Assembly (NCBI RefSeq): GCF_014203795.1
Contig: NZ_JACHJU010000001.1
Span: forward strand, 1,116,001 to 1,180,000
Length of the DNA: 64,000 nt
From: Streptosporangium album
GTDB lineage: Bacteria; Actinomycetota; Actinomycetes; Streptosporangiales; Streptosporangiaceae
Direction: 5' to 3'
How positions within the stretch are numbered: position 1 is the stretch's first letter; each line of letters opens with the position of its first letter. Below are positions 8,206 through 16,592 of the stretch, in pieces. A program made the translations under genes and the position numbers. The notes below the pieces were generated by a model. It was given only the letters and a program-made list of their open reading frames with translations. It was not told where the DNA came from and ran no database searches.

Positions 8206-8542
8206 TGAATGTTCCTGACGCAGGCCAGCCGGAAAATGGCACCGACCGGCGAGCATCGCGCACTGGGGACAGCGAGATGGCAGGTCGGGTAAAGGGAACT
8301 GTCGCGTTCCCATTTCGCGGCGGTGCGGGTACGGCCGGCAGAGCACGGATCTGCTGCTACGCGCGCTGGCGCCGATCCGCTCGAATGCCGGCCCGGCTGC
8401 CGGCCGCATGGCCACCGGGCCTGCGACGGGCCGTGTTCCCGGCATGATCACAGAAGGGTTGCATGTCAGGGACTCCGTTAGTCGGGACTGGAAGGGCACC
8501 GGAATACTGTCACCTCCGTTTGTCCTCCTTGAGGAGTCTCTC
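8206..8542. other. Intergenic stretch with no supported feature
   Basis: The stretch between the SDR remnant and the DUF4328-like remnant shows only short, compositionally biased frames on both strands. Nothing convincing was found. Confidence 0.3.
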
Positions 8543-8737
8543 GTGTACCCGGTAGCACCCCCCGTGCCCATGCGTCCGATCCACGGTTTAGCGAGGGTGG
8601 CCGTCGCGATGCTGGCCATCGACTCCCTTGTGGGAGTGATTGCGGCCGTTGTCAGCGCGCAGCGCGCTGCCCTCATTGACCGGATCATCGCCGACCCCGA
8701 GGCCGTCGACCCCACTGAGGTCGAAGCCAGTGAGTCA
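8543..8737 (+). pseudogene. N-terminal remnant of a DUF4328-like membrane protein, cut by an IS
   Basis: GTG at 8543 follows GAGGAG by six bases. The reading [20 protein letters not shown], a hydrophobic helix, then [20 protein letters not shown] resembles the first helix and loop of DUF4328 proteins, where an acidic D-P-x-x-V-D-P-x-E loop follows helix 1. The frame is ended by the left inverted repeat of the IS5-type element after about 65 residues. The continuation is not found on the other side of the IS, so a deletion accompanied or followed the insertion. Confidence 0.5.
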
Positions 8738-9727
8738 TTGTCAGCAACCGGCGTTCACGCTGGGTGACAGCTGCTTGTGAGCTTGCTCCCGGTGGAAGAG
8801 GACGAGCGCCGCGGCGACGATACCGCCGATCTTCCAAGGGCACTTGCTGACGTTCCGCAGTGCCTTGAACCGCATCTTGAGCTGGGCGTTCGCTCGTTCG
8901 GCGAGGGCTCGGAGCGCACCGTGGACCTTGTTGTACTGGATCTGATCGTCGGTGAGTGTGCCACCCCGAGACCTCTTGTACGGCAGGCGAAACCCCATAC
9001 CCGCATCGACGTAGCCGAGGTCGGCCAACGTGATCAGCCCGTCCTCGGCGGCCTTGGCCAGCGGGTCGAGGAGGCCGTGCAGGCGGGCACAGGTGAGATC
9101 GTGTTCACGGCCGGGCCGTACCTCAGAAGTCCACAGCGGGTCGCCGCCGGGGCTGGACAGGACCTGAATGTTGCCGCCGTGCTGCTTGTGTTTTCCACTC
9201 CACCACAGGTCGGCGCCGTTCGGGCCCAGGGCGCGGCAGCGGTCGGTTTCGATCAGCGTGCCATCCAGATGCAGGTGGGTGTAGCCGGCGGCCTTCGCCG
9301 CCGTGAGCGCCTCCTGTAGCGTCGGCGCCGGGGCCTTCAATACGGTGACCCCTTCTTCGACGTACCGATCACAGGTCGCGTGCGAGATGGCGTTATCGGC
9401 GGCCGGCCGGGCGATCCGAGCGCCGTCCACCAGCCAGCGGATGATCAGAACGGCCTGCTTGAACTCGCCCAGCGCCCGAGTGCCCGCGCGGGTGCGGCGC
9501 CGTACCCGCTCGGCGCGCAACAGCCCGGCCAGAAACAGCACAACCTCGCGCGGCATGTCCAACTCGGCTGTGTAGGTGATACTGGAGGTCACGTGAAGCC
9601 CTTGTGTGCGGTGCGGTGGATCCTTCGACAAGACCCACCCCTACCAGGGGCTTCACGCTTTTCTCTACTTGATCACTCCCACGCCCGCCGTGATCGGCTA
9701 CACACGGTCATCGACCGTTGCTGACAA
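8738..9727. mobile_element. IS5-family-like insertion sequence, about 990 bp
   Basis: The element is bounded by TTGTCAGCAAC at 8738-8748 and its complement GTTGCTGACAA at 9717-9727, an exact 11-bp terminal inverted repeat. It contains one transposase gene on the minus strand. No matching target duplication is visible (left flank GAGTCA, right flank CGTCTC), so one side has probably been deleted or rearranged since insertion. Confidence 0.7.
8741..9592 (-). CDS. IS5-family transposase (DDE type), about 283 aa
   Basis: The catalytic acids are visible in order: HLDGTLIET (first D), [12 protein letters not shown] (second D) and [14 protein letters not shown] (E). The spacing and the surrounding [13 protein letters not shown] and [10 protein letters not shown] motifs match the DDE_Tnp_4/HARBI1-like transposases of small actinobacterial IS5-group elements. 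An N-terminal helix-turn-helix-like region (residues 20-90) would bind the ends. I chose GTG at 9590-9592; the frame is open for 13 further codons to a TTG. The coding region looks intact, so the element could still move. Confidence 0.8.
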   Translation of the reverse strand: MTSSITYTAELDMPREVVLFLAGLLRAERVRRRTRAGTRALGEFKQAVLIIRWLVDGARIARPAADNAISHATCDRYVEEGVTVLKAPAPTLQEALTAAKAAGYTHLHLDGTLIETDRCRALGPNGADLWWSGKHKQHGGNIQVLSSPGGDPLWTSEVRPGREHDLTCARLHGLLDPLAKAAEDGLITLADLGYVDAGMGFRLPYKRSRGGTLTDDQIQYNKVHGALRALAERANAQLKMRFKALRNVSKCPWKIGGIVAAALVLFHREQAHKQLSPSVNAGC

Positions 9728-9754
9728 CGTCTCAGTGGATCACGGCAGGATCCG

Positions 9755-10310
9755 GTGAGCGCGGCGAACGCGCTGACCGCCCGGTGGACGGCGATCTGCC
9801 CGCGGACCCGGCCGCCGATCAACTCCGGCTCGACGCCTGGGCAGCCGGACAGACCGGCGGGCTCATCCCCGCCCTGCCCGTCTCCGTGACCGACGAGACG
9901 CTCCTGGTCCTGGCCGGCGCGCTCACCGTCCGCACCACCTGGCTTCGCCCGTTCACCGACGGCGTCGACCTGGTCGAAATCGGACCGTGGGCTGGACGCG
10001 AGATCGCCGTGCTGCACCGCAGCACCCGGGTGCTCGGCCGAGCCCGGCTCGCCGAAACCCCGACCGGCCCGCTGACTGTGCTCCGCGTCATGGGCACGGG
10101 TGGAATAGACGTCCACCTCGTCCTCGGCGAGGAGCCCCGGAAAGCCGGCGAGGTCCTCACCGCGGGCATCGACGTACTGGCCGGGCGCTACCCCGCCGTG
10201 CAGGCCGACGCCCTCCCCTGGGGGAATCCGGGCCCCGGAATCACCGTGCACTCCGTCCGCGCCCATGAGCCCGACGACCTGCTGACCGTCACGGTGCCGT
10301 TGCGAGTGGC
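9755..10310 (+). pseudogene. Decayed serpin-like gene
   Basis: One frame begins VSAANALTARWTAI at 9755, and a second begins around 9795 with DAWAAGQTGGLIPALPVSVT, TLLVLAGALTVRTTWLRPFT and VLRVMGTGGIDVHLVLGEEP. The middle matches the central serpin core (LVLxNAxxxxxxWxxPF), and ANALTARW is the usual start of actinobacterial serpin-like proteins. The two parts are in different frames and roughly a hundred residues expected between them are missing. The reactive-centre loop is gone too, because the frame runs into the VOC gene at 10311. This is a deletion-plus-frameshift remnant. Confidence 0.45.
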
Positions 10311-10682
10311 TCAGTCCTGTTGGAGTACGGACAGGACGTTGCCGGCGGGGTCCTTGAACCATGCGATGTACGGCCCGCCGCCCCGCCAGACGCCCTTCTC
10401 GTCCATCTCCATGCCGGCGTACCTCTCGAAGCGGACTCCGCGTGCCGCGAGCTCGTCCACCGCGGAGTCGATGTCGGCGACCGGGAAGTTGAGGATCGTG
10501 AAGGTCGCCGGTGCGTGGTCCCGCTTGGGATAGACCAGCGTGTCCCGGTCACCGGCGATGTGCAGCGTGAGCATCCCGTTCTTCTCGGACACCCGCAGGC
10601 CGAGCGTGTCGCCGTAGAACCGCCTGGCCGCCGGGATGTCGTCCACCGAGAATCCACTGAACGCCCTGGTGTGCTCGAACAT
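10311..10682 (-). CDS. VOC-family (glyoxalase/bleomycin-resistance-like) protein, 123 aa
   Basis: Two beta-alpha-beta-beta-beta modules are visible: [20 protein letters not shown] at the N-terminus and [20 protein letters not shown] followed by [16 protein letters not shown] at the end. That is the layout of small VOC dimers that bind metal or small hydrophobic molecules. ATG at 10680-10682 has GAGGGAGC in front. It is divergent from the PadR regulator, sharing a 200-base promoter region. Its substrate cannot be told; isomerase, dioxygenase or resistance function are all possible. Confidence 0.85.
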   Translation of the reverse strand: MFEHTRAFSGFSVDDIPAARRFYGDTLGLRVSEKNGMLTLHIAGDRDTLVYPKRDHAPATFTILNFPVADIDSAVDELAARGVRFERYAGMEMDEKGVWRGGGPYIAWFKDPAGNVLSVLQQD

Positions 10683-10827
10683 GGTGCTCCCTCTGTCGGG
10701 TGTGTCCGGTAAATGATGCAACTCAATCTTGATTTGTTCTATCGGATGGCCGGAGTAGATCTCCAACTCCCGCGTCGGCCGTGGTCTCCAGGCCAGAGCC
10801 GGGCAGCGAGACAGTCCATGCAAATAG

Positions 10828-10856
10828 TTGACACTGACTAATCAGTCTCGGATAGT
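10828..10856 (+). promoter_or_regulatory. Promoter and operator of the PadR gene
   Basis: TTGACA at 10828-10833, 17 bases, then GATAGT at 10851-10856 forms a good sigma-70-like promoter. The spacer holds GACT-AATC-AGTC (10836-10847), an inverted repeat placed where a bound repressor would block RNA polymerase. PadR autorepression is the likely meaning. Confidence 0.55.
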
Positions 10857-10882
10857 AGAACCTGTCTAGGGATTGAGGGGTT

Positions 10883-11479
10883 GTGGAGAAGCGACGCAAG
10901 GTGGCCAACCCGTTGGCGCTGGCGGTGCTGGCCGAGCTGCTGATGGAGCCGTTGCACCCCTATGAGATGGGACGGCGGCTCAAGGAGCACGGCAGGGATC
11001 GCAACATCAAGTACACCCGGGGTTCGCTCTACATGGTGGTGGAGCAGTTGGAGAAGGCCGGCTTCGTAACCGAGCACGATACGATCCGCGACACCCAGCG
11101 ACCGGAGCGGACCCTCTACCGGCTCACCGACGAGGGCAGGGACGAGCTGTACGACTGGATGCGCGATCTCGTCGCCGACCCCCGGCACGAATACCCGCAC
11201 TTCGGAGTCGCCCTGTCGTTACTGGCCGTGCTCCCACCGGAGGAGTCGGCGGGACTGCTCAACCGCCGGCTGGTGGCGTTGACCGACGAGCGCGACCGAC
11301 TCCGTGCCGCGGTCCAGGCCGCCGCCGAAGCCGGTGTCCTGTGGGTGTTCCTGGTCGACGACGAGTATCGGATCGCGACGCTGGACACGGAACACCGCTT
11401 CGTCACGGGACTCATCGCATCGATCCAGCAGCCGGACTACGTCCGGGCATGGCAGGAGTTCTTCGGGAGGCAGATATGA
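10883..11479 (+). CDS. PadR-family transcriptional regulator, 198 aa
   Basis: GTG start 27 bases after a candidate -10 box. Residues 5-85 are the PadR winged helix (ALAVLAELLMEPLHPYEMGR, YTRGSLYMVVEQLEKAGFVT, LTDEGRDELYDWM). The rest is the helical C-terminal dimerisation domain of the longer PadR subfamily (Vir_act_alpha_C type). The stop overlaps the ATG of the FAD monooxygenase by four bases, so regulator and enzyme are translationally coupled. PadR proteins typically release DNA on binding the compound their operon acts on, here presumably the monooxygenase substrate. Confidence 0.9.
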   Translation: MEKRRKVANPLALAVLAELLMEPLHPYEMGRRLKEHGRDRNIKYTRGSLYMVVEQLEKAGFVTEHDTIRDTQRPERTLYRLTDEGRDELYDWMRDLVADPRHEYPHFGVALSLLAVLPPEESAGLLNRRLVALTDERDRLRAAVQAAAEAGVLWVFLVDDEYRIATLDTEHRFVTGLIASIQQPDYVRAWQEFFGRQI

Positions 11480-12681
11480 CACGTGTCAGGAAGGCGTTGG
11501 TCATCGGGGGTGGCATCGCCGGGCCGGCGGCCGCGATGGCGCTGCAGAAGGCCGGGATCGAGCCGGTGCTGTACGAGGCGCATCCGCAGAGCGCCGACGG
11601 CGCCGGGGTGTTCCTGACCCTGGCGTCCAACGGAGTGGACGCGTTGCAGACGATCGGTGCGGACCGGACGGCTCTGGCCGCGGGATTCCCCACCCCCGTC
11701 ATCGCACTGCGTAGCACGACCGGCAAGAGCCTGGGTGAGACCCGCACCGGCCTGACCCCGCCGGACGGCACGACCAGCCGCACCGTCAAGCGCGCCGACC
11801 TTTACCGGGCACTCCACGAGGAGACCGCCTCGCGCGGCATCCGGATGGAGCACGGAAAACGTCTGGTCGCCGTCGAGGAGACCGGCGACGGCGTGCGGGC
11901 GATGTTCTCCGACGGCACCGAGGCGATCGGTGAGGTGCTGATCGGTGCGGACGGGGTCCACTCCACGGTCCGCACGCTCATCGATCCGGCAGCACCCGCA
12001 CCCGTCTACTCCGGCCTGATCAGCCTCGGCGGCTACACCGGAGACGCCGCGGTGGACGACGCCCCGGGCAGCTACACCATGATCTTCGGCAAGCGCGCGT
12101 TCTTCGGGTTCGCCATCGCGCCCGGCGGCGAGGTGTGGTGGTTCGCCAACGTGCCCCGCTCCCGGGAACCCGCCCGTGGTGAGGTCGAGGCGATCAGCGG
12201 CCAGGAGTGGCAGCGCCGGCTGGTCGAGCTGTTCACCGAGGACGCCGGCCCCGCGGTCCGGCTCATCCAGGCCAGCGCCCACCAGGACATCATGAAAGCC
12301 ACCGCGGTCCACTCCGTTCCGCACCTGCCGACCTGGCACACCGACCGCATCGTCGTCATCGGAGACGCCGCGCACGCCCCGACCCCCACTTCGGGGCAGG
12401 GCGCCTCCCTGTCGATCGAAGACGCCGTCGTGGTCGCCAAGTGCCTGCGCGACCTACCCGGCCCGCAGGCGCTCGCGCGCTTCGAGGCACTTCGCCGGCC
12501 CAGAGCCGAACGCATCGTCAAACAGGCCGCCAGGATCAACAGCGGCAAAGTCGCCGGACCCGTCGGCCGGTTGTTCAGGGACGCGATGCTCCCTCTCATC
12601 CTCAAGATGGTCGCCGACAGCAAGCAGGCGCGGCAGGTCTACGACCATCACATCGACTGGGACGACGCCACCAGGTCTTAA
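11476..12681 (+). CDS. FAD-dependent monooxygenase, 401 aa
   Basis: The N-terminal dinucleotide-binding motif is ALVIGGGIAGPAAAMALQKA. The second FAD contact is RIVVIGDAAHAPTPTSGQGA, typical of PHBH-fold aromatic or polyketide hydroxylases. Between them lies the substrate domain, with GADGVHSTVR at about residue 155. A single-component enzyme taking electrons from NAD(P)H is expected. It is the second gene of a PadR-led operon (ATGA overlap). Possible roles are inactivation of an aromatic or tetracycline-like compound or tailoring of a metabolite; the sequence does not decide. Confidence 0.9.
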   Translation: MTRVRKALVIGGGIAGPAAAMALQKAGIEPVLYEAHPQSADGAGVFLTLASNGVDALQTIGADRTALAAGFPTPVIALRSTTGKSLGETRTGLTPPDGTTSRTVKRADLYRALHEETASRGIRMEHGKRLVAVEETGDGVRAMFSDGTEAIGEVLIGADGVHSTVRTLIDPAAPAPVYSGLISLGGYTGDAAVDDAPGSYTMIFGKRAFFGFAIAPGGEVWWFANVPRSREPARGEVEAISGQEWQRRLVELFTEDAGPAVRLIQASAHQDIMKATAVHSVPHLPTWHTDRIVVIGDAAHAPTPTSGQGASLSIEDAVVVAKCLRDLPGPQALARFEALRRPRAERIVKQAARINSGKVAGPVGRLFRDAMLPLILKMVADSKQARQVYDHHIDWDDATRS

Positions 12682-12730
12682 CCCCGGGCCACCTCCCAGG
12701 GTGCCGATAGGGGTTCCGCGTGCATCCGGG

Positions 12731-13825
12731 TCAGGCGGGGGCGGGCAGGTCCGCGAGGACGGCCAGGGCGTCCCGGTGGGCGCCGGGGGTGCCGAGTGCG
12801 ATCTCGGTGGACTTCGCGCGCTTGAGATACAGGTGAAGCGGGTGCTCCCAGGTCATCCCGGTCCCGCCGTGGAGCTGCACAGCCTCCTCGGCGACGTGCA
12901 GCGCCACCTCCGAACACCAGGACTCCGCCACCGCCGACGCCGCCTCGATCTCCAGCGCGGTCTCCGCGTCCGGAGCCGGACCGGCCGCCAGCAGGTCGGC
13001 GGCGTTCCTGGCCGCCGCGCGGGCGCGCACCACGTCCAGCCAGAGGTCGGCCATCCGGTGTTTGATCGCCTGGAAGGAGCCGACCGGCCGGGCGAACTGG
13101 TGGCGCCCCTTGATGTAGGCGAGCGTCGTGTCCAGGCACCACTCGGCGACCCCGAGCTGCTCGGAGGCGAGCAGCCCCGCGCCGAAGGACAGCACCTTCC
13201 GCACGTCGAGGCTGCCGATCACCTCTCCGGGGGTGTCGGAGAACGTGACGGTGGCGACCGGCCGGGTCAGGTCCAGCGACGGCACGACCTCGATCCGGAC
13301 GTTCTCCGCCGCCACCCGGTAGAGCTCCGTCCCGACGGGGACGAGCAGCACGTCGGCCACGTCCGCGCCCGCCACCGCCCTGACCTCACCGCTCAGCGTC
13401 CCCCGGTCCGTGACCGTGACGGTCTCCGGCAGCGGCCGGTACGGCGAGGCCGCCAGCGAGACGGCCAGCGCCGCCGTGGTCTCACCGGAGGCGAGCTCCC
13501 GGAGGAGATCCTTCTCGCCGGCCTGGAGCAGAGCCCGTGTCGCGAGGACCGAGCTGGTGAGGAACGGCACCGGCGCCACCGCCCGGCCGAGCTCCTCCAG
13601 CACCACCGCGACCTCGCGCGCCGACGCCCCCGCCCCGCCATACTCCTCGGGCACGAGCAGGCCCGCCACCCCGATCTCCCGCGACAGCGTCCTCCACAGG
13701 TCCATGTCGTACGGCGAGGCGGACTCGATCCGCTTCAGCACGGCGTCGGGCCCGCAACGGTCGGCGAGCAGGTCCCGCACGGAGGCCCGGAGCTCCTCCT
13801 CGACCTCGGTATACAGGAGCGTCAT
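12731..13825 (-). CDS. Acyl-CoA dehydrogenase, small subunit type, 364 aa
   Basis: The acyl-CoA dehydrogenase fold is evident: an alpha-helical N-terminus, a short beta middle domain, then GRHQFARPVGSFQAIKHRMA (dimer/FAD contact) and VQLHGGTGMTWEHPLHLYLK near the end. At 364 residues with a degenerate middle domain it resembles the partner subunits of actinobacterial heteromeric enzymes such as the mycobacterial FadE26-FadE27 type. Its ATG overlaps the stop of the next dehydrogenase (TGA/ATG, four bases), which supports a two-subunit enzyme. Substrates of this class are CoA thioesters with bulky (for example steroid side-chain) acyl groups. The exact substrate is unknown. Confidence 0.85.
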   Translation of the reverse strand: MTLLYTEVEEELRASVRDLLADRCGPDAVLKRIESASPYDMDLWRTLSREIGVAGLLVPEEYGGAGASAREVAVVLEELGRAVAPVPFLTSSVLATRALLQAGEKDLLRELASGETTAALAVSLAASPYRPLPETVTVTDRGTLSGEVRAVAGADVADVLLVPVGTELYRVAAENVRIEVVPSLDLTRPVATVTFSDTPGEVIGSLDVRKVLSFGAGLLASEQLGVAEWCLDTTLAYIKGRHQFARPVGSFQAIKHRMADLWLDVVRARAAARNAADLLAAGPAPDAETALEIEAASAVAESWCSEVALHVAEEAVQLHGGTGMTWEHPLHLYLKRAKSTEIALGTPGAHRDALAVLADLPAPA

Positions 13826-14994
13826 CGGGGCAGGTCCTTCCAGGGCACGTCCTTGTCGACGCGGGGTTCGGATGGCAGACCGAGGACGCGCTCGGCGACG
13901 ATGTTGCGCAGGATCTCCGAGGTGCCGCCCTCGATCGAGTTCCCCTTGGCCCGCAGGTAGCGGTATCCGGGACCACGGCCGAAGAAGTCGACGCTGTCGG
14001 AGCGGCGGAAGGTCCAGTCGTCGTAGCCGAGTCCCTCCTCGCCGCGCAGCTCCACGTCCAGCCCGGACAGCGCCTGGTTGAGCGAGGCGAAGGAGAGCTT
14101 CATGCCCGAGCCCTCCGGTCCCGGCTGGCCGGCCGAGAGCTGCTCGCGCAGCCGGGAGCCGGCCAGCCGCGTCACCTCGGCCTCCACCCAGAGCCGGAGC
14201 AGCCGCTGGTGCAGGTCGTGGGTGCGCAGCTCGGGGCGGGACCGCCAGGTGTCGGCGACCAGGCCGATCATGCCGCCGCCCCGCCGTACCGGTGCGCCGC
14301 CGATCGCCACCCGCTCGTTCATGAGCGTGGTCTGCGCGACCCGCCACCCGTCGCCCACCTCGCCGAGCCGCAGGTCGTCGCCGAGCCGTACTCCGGTGAG
14401 GAAGACCTCGTTGAACTCGGCCTCGCCGGTGATCTGCCGCAGCGGTCTGACATCGACGCCGGGGGCGTGCATGTCGCACACGAAGTAGGTGAGCCCCCGG
14501 TGCTTGGGCACGTCCACGTCGGTCCGGGCGACGAGGATCGCCCAGCGGGCGTGGTGGGCGCCGGAGGTCCACACCTTCTGCCCGTCGACGACCCACTCGT
14601 CACCGTCCCGGACCGCCCGGGTGCCGAGGGTCGCCAGGTCCGATCCGGCGCCGGGCTCGCTGAAGAGCTGGCACCAGATCTCCTCCCCCGTCCACAGCGG
14701 GCGCAGGAACCGTTTCTTCTGCTCCTCGGTGCCGAATGTCAGGATCGTCGGCGCGGCCATGCCCAGCCCGATCGCCTGCACCCCGGTGTCGGGCTGCGGG
14801 GTCCCGGCGAGCTCCCGCTCCACCACGTTCTGCAGCTCCCGGGGGGCGCCGAGCCCGCCGAGCCCCTCGGGGAAGTGCACCCAGGCCAGGCCCACGTCGA
14901 ACCGGGCCCGCAGGAACTCCAGCCGGTCGGCCGGGTCGTACCCGGCCAGGAGCGCGGCGGCGCACTCCCTGATCGTCTCTTCGTCCAACGCCAC
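13822..14994 (-). CDS. Acyl-CoA dehydrogenase, large subunit type, 390 aa
   Basis: Signature segments are WCQLFSEPGAGSDLATLGTR (flavin-side loop), WVVDGQKVWTSGAHHARWAI and the C-terminal GNSIEGGTSEILRNIVAERV. It has the FadE17/26/28-like architecture whose members pair with a shorter subunit, and its stop overlaps the start of such a gene. I chose GTG at 14992-14994 because AGGAG lies five bases upstream; the GTG two codons earlier would sit directly on the ribosome-binding site. Together with the neighbour it probably forms an alpha2beta2 FAD enzyme of beta-oxidation. Confidence 0.88.
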   Translation of the reverse strand: MALDEETIRECAAALLAGYDPADRLEFLRARFDVGLAWVHFPEGLGGLGAPRELQNVVERELAGTPQPDTGVQAIGLGMAAPTILTFGTEEQKKRFLRPLWTGEEIWCQLFSEPGAGSDLATLGTRAVRDGDEWVVDGQKVWTSGAHHARWAILVARTDVDVPKHRGLTYFVCDMHAPGVDVRPLRQITGEAEFNEVFLTGVRLGDDLRLGEVGDGWRVAQTTLMNERVAIGGAPVRRGGGMIGLVADTWRSRPELRTHDLHQRLLRLWVEAEVTRLAGSRLREQLSAGQPGPEGSGMKLSFASLNQALSGLDVELRGEEGLGYDDWTFRRSDSVDFFGRGPGYRYLRAKGNSIEGGTSEILRNIVAERVLGLPSEPRVDKDVPWKDLPR

Positions 14995-15059
14995 GAACAC
15001 TCCTTTATAGGGATCCCGGGGCAGAGACCCGCGGCTTCAGCCATAGGCAGGACATGCCT

Positions 15060-15266
15060 ACCTGCGTTCGGTTATGGTCGTGCACGGGCTTGCGATAACC
15101 AAGCGGGCCTTGCACGGTCGTAAGGTTCTCGCCGCCGGGCTGGCGGAGAGGTGAAACGCCTGCGGAGCTGATGTAAGACACGGCACTCGTTCCGGGTGTC
15201 TGCGATCGGCCGTGAAACAGGAATTCCAGCTTGTGAAGGCTGGAATCCCCCGGCTCAGTCCGGGGG
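15060..15266. mobile_element. Probable IS200/IS605-type right-end fossil
   Basis: The segment ends in two adjacent hairpins: ATTCCAGC-TTGTGAAG-GCTGGAAT (15223-15246, perfect) and CCCCCGG-CTCAGT-CCGGGGG (15247-15266, perfect), followed by AGATGTCAAG. The order GTGAAACAGGAAT, hairpin, GGAATCCCC, hairpin, TGTCAA is the usual 3' end of IS605-type tnpB elements, where it also forms the end of the guide RNA scaffold. No tnpB or tnpA coding sequence remains. The last hairpin overlaps the stop codon of the neighbouring dehydrogenase gene. This call is from pattern memory and needs a homology search. Confidence 0.4.
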
Positions 15267-16472
15267 AGATGTCAAGTGCTTCTTGAGCTCGCGGTAGGCC
15301 AGCGAGCGCTTGTGCACCTCGTCGGGTCCGTCGGCGAGCCGCAGGGACCGCGCGCCCGCCCAGAGGCCGGCCAGCGGGAAGTCCTGGCTGACGCCTCCGG
15401 CGCCGTGGGCCTGGATGGCCTTGTCCAGGATCCACTCCACGTCGCGCGGAGTGGCGATCTTGATGGCCTGGATCTCGGTGTGGGCGCCGCGGTTGCCGAC
15501 GGTGTCCATCAGCCAGGCGGTCTTCAGCACCAGCAGGCGGAGCTGCTCGATCTTCACCCGCGACTCGGCGATCCAGTCCTGGACGACCCCCTGCTGGGCG
15601 ATCGGCCTGCCGAACGCGGTCCGCGACAGGGTGCGCGCGCACATCAGCTCGACGGCCCGTTCGGCCATGCCGATCAGCCGCATGCAGTGGTGGATGCGGC
15701 CGGGGCCGAGGCGCGCCTGGGCGATCGCGAAGCCGCCGCCCTCCTCGCCGATCAGGTTGTCCACCGGGACCCTGACGTCGTCGAACGCGATCTCGGCATG
15801 GCCGCCGTGGTCGGCGTCGGAGTAGCCGAACACGTGCATGCCGCGCCGGACGTCCAGGCCGGGCGTGTCGCGCGGCACCAGGACCATGGACTGCTGCCGG
15901 TGCGAGGACGCCTCCGGGTCGGTCTTGCCCATCACGATGAGGATCCGGCAGTTGGGGTTCATCGCCCCGGAGGCGAACCACTTGCGGCCGTTGATCACGT
16001 ATTCGGAGCCGTCCCGGACGATCGACAGCGCGATGTTCGTGGCGTCCGACGAGGCGGAGTCCGGCTCGGTCATCGCGAACGCCGACCGGATCTCCCCGCG
16101 CAGCAGCGGCTCCAGCCACTCCTCGCGCTGCCACTCGTTGCCGAACATGGACAGCACTTCCATGTTGCCGGTGTCCGGGGCGGCGCAGTTGGTCGCGGTG
16201 GGGGCGATCCTCGGGGAACGGCCCATGATCTCGGCGAGTGGGGCGTACTGCAGGTTGGTCAGCCCCGCGCCGTGCCCGCCGGGCAGGAACAGGTTCCACA
16301 GCCCCCGCTTGCGCGCCTCCTGCTTGAGATCCTCCATCAGCGGGGGGCTGGCCCACCCGCTCTCGGCCGCCTGGGCCTCGAAGGCCTCCTCCGCCGGGTA
16401 GACGCACTCGTCCATGAAGTCGAGCAGTTGCCCGCGCAGCTTCTCGGTCGTGGCGTCGAACGCGAAATCCAT
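15255..16472 (-). CDS. Acyl-CoA dehydrogenase (FadE2/ACAD11-like), 405 aa
   Basis: The long N-terminal helical region (MDFAFDATTEKLRGQLLDFM) and the segments SAFAMTEPDSASSDATNIAL, GRKWFASGAMNPNCRILIVM and ARTLSRTAFGRPIAQQGVVQ identify the ACAD10/11-FadE2 branch, which handles medium to long or 4-hydroxy acyl-CoAs. The last residues (HLTSPPD) are encoded by the hairpin of an IS605-like end, so the natural C-terminus was probably replaced by insertion. A palindrome matching that of the TetR gene at 3.2 kb is 29 bases upstream of the ATG. It is transcribed toward the heteromeric pair but separated from it by 260 bases. Confidence 0.88.
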   Translation of the reverse strand: MDFAFDATTEKLRGQLLDFMDECVYPAEEAFEAQAAESGWASPPLMEDLKQEARKRGLWNLFLPGGHGAGLTNLQYAPLAEIMGRSPRIAPTATNCAAPDTGNMEVLSMFGNEWQREEWLEPLLRGEIRSAFAMTEPDSASSDATNIALSIVRDGSEYVINGRKWFASGAMNPNCRILIVMGKTDPEASSHRQQSMVLVPRDTPGLDVRRGMHVFGYSDADHGGHAEIAFDDVRVPVDNLIGEEGGGFAIAQARLGPGRIHHCMRLIGMAERAVELMCARTLSRTAFGRPIAQQGVVQDWIAESRVKIEQLRLLVLKTAWLMDTVGNRGAHTEIQAIKIATPRDVEWILDKAIQAHGAGGVSQDFPLAGLWAGARSLRLADGPDEVHKRSLAYRELKKHLTSPPD

Positions 16473-16500
16473 GGGTTCTCCTCACGGTCTCCCAGGAGCG

Positions 16501-16516
16501 TACCGACCGGACGGTA
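16501..16516. promoter_or_regulatory. TetR-type operator before the acyl-CoA dehydrogenase gene
   Basis: TACCGACCGGACGGTA is a palindrome with one mismatched pair. Its ACCGACC..G.CGGTAT core matches the site at 3211-3226 at all but two positions, linking this promoter to the TetR gene 13 kb away. Confidence 0.55.
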
Positions 16517-16592
16517 TGAGTGTCGACACGTCCCCTGAACCTGACGTCGTGACACCCGTGTCCTCCGCGACCCCGGAGGACGTCCGCGAGAG

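Noticed and set aside
15058-16485. A 475-codon frame overlapping the acyl-CoA dehydrogenase on the same strand
   Set aside because: It is a one-base shift of the dehydrogenase with arginine/proline-rich composition; the dehydrogenase frame has the family motifs.
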